This document shows positions 6,344 to 6,394 of a DNA stretch of 6,394 nucleotides, one piece after another. The stretch's first letter is position 1; each line of letters opens with the position of its first letter. The DNA is from Nitrosotalea sp. (GTDB lineage Archaea > Halobacteriota > Syntropharchaeia > Alkanophagales > Methanospirareceae): NCBI GenBank assembly GCA_020725315.1, contig DYFG01000092.1, positions 1-6,394 on the forward strand, read 5' to 3'. The position numbers and the translations under genes were made by a program. The notes below the pieces were generated by a model. The model was not told where the DNA came from. It saw nothing but the letters and a program-made list of their open reading frames with translations, and did not search any database.

Positions 6344-6383
6344 AAGCCCTTTCAGGGCTTGCGGGTAAACCCTTACAGGGTTT
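6344..6383. repeat. Tandem hairpin repeat related to the pssA element, continuing past the window edge
   Basis: Two perfect 7-3-7 hairpins lie 6 nt apart: AAGCCCTTTCAGGGCTT (6344-6360) and AAACCCTTACAGGGTTT (6367-6383), with spacer GCGGGT. Read on the minus strand, the order is hairpin, ACCCGC, AAGCCCTGAAAGGGCTT, AT. This matches the pssA copy read on the plus strand (hairpin, GACCCCGC, AAGCCCTGTAAGGGCTT, AT), so the copies lie in opposite orientation. The CGGGG just after 6384 resembles another spacer, and more units may follow beyond the window. Clear outer arms like those in pssA are not visible on the side that can be read. Confidence 0.75.
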
Positions 6384-6394
6384 TCGGGGTGGTA

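Noticed and set aside
6293..6394. Plus-strand open frame running to the window end
   Set aside because: It has no ATG, no ribosome binding site and crosses the T tract; the open stretch is short enough to be chance.

Overview
The window is archaeal and carries seven genes, all on the + strand. The 3' part holds rpo7 (RNA polymerase Rpo7/E'), spt4 (formerly RpoE''), rps24e and rps27ae. This is a neighbourhood found only in Archaea and typical of Euryarchaeota. An archaetidylserine-synthase-type CDP-alcohol phosphotransferase and a PEP synthase upstream fit an anaerobic euryarchaeon that makes PEP from pyruvate. A methanogen or ANME-type relative is possible, but that placement is inference only.

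Layout. Positions 2-1360 are the 3' part of a SAM-dependent DNA methyltransferase gene whose start lies before the window. It overlaps pssA by 4 nt (1357-2163). Thirteen bases later comes a long PEP synthase gene, ppsA (2177-4942). A 41-nt gap with a TATA-like box leads into the tightly packed block rpo7 (4984-5553), spt4 (5553-5738), rps24e (5750-6079) and rps27ae (6084-6251). The last 143 bases contain a T-rich putative terminator and then two tandem hairpins running to the window edge.

How the genes work together. Rpo7 forms part of the polymerase stalk and Spt4 partners Spt5 as an elongation factor. With two small-subunit ribosomal proteins they make a transcription/translation operon. 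ppsA and pssA serve gluconeogenic carbon flow and polar lipid synthesis and are probably only neighbours of that operon. The methyltransferase has no visible restriction partner.

The most striking signal is a structured repeat present twice. One copy (1753-1826) lies in frame inside pssA. It has 16-bp terminal inverted arms with one mismatch, enclosing two perfect 7-3-7 hairpins, so a single strand could fold as a cloverleaf. It adds roughly 20-25 residues to a loop that is normally short. The second copy (6344-6383 and probably onward) lies in the opposite orientation after rps27ae. It shares the hairpin with sequence AAGCCCTGNAAGGGCTT, the CCCGC spacer and the two-hairpin order. The minus strand there is also open in the same reading phase, giving a peptide (NPVRVYPQAL) similar to that encoded in pssA (SPVRAYKKAL). 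This looks like a small dispersed palindromic element able to sit inside coding sequence, comparable in behaviour to Rickettsia palindromic elements but in an archaeon.
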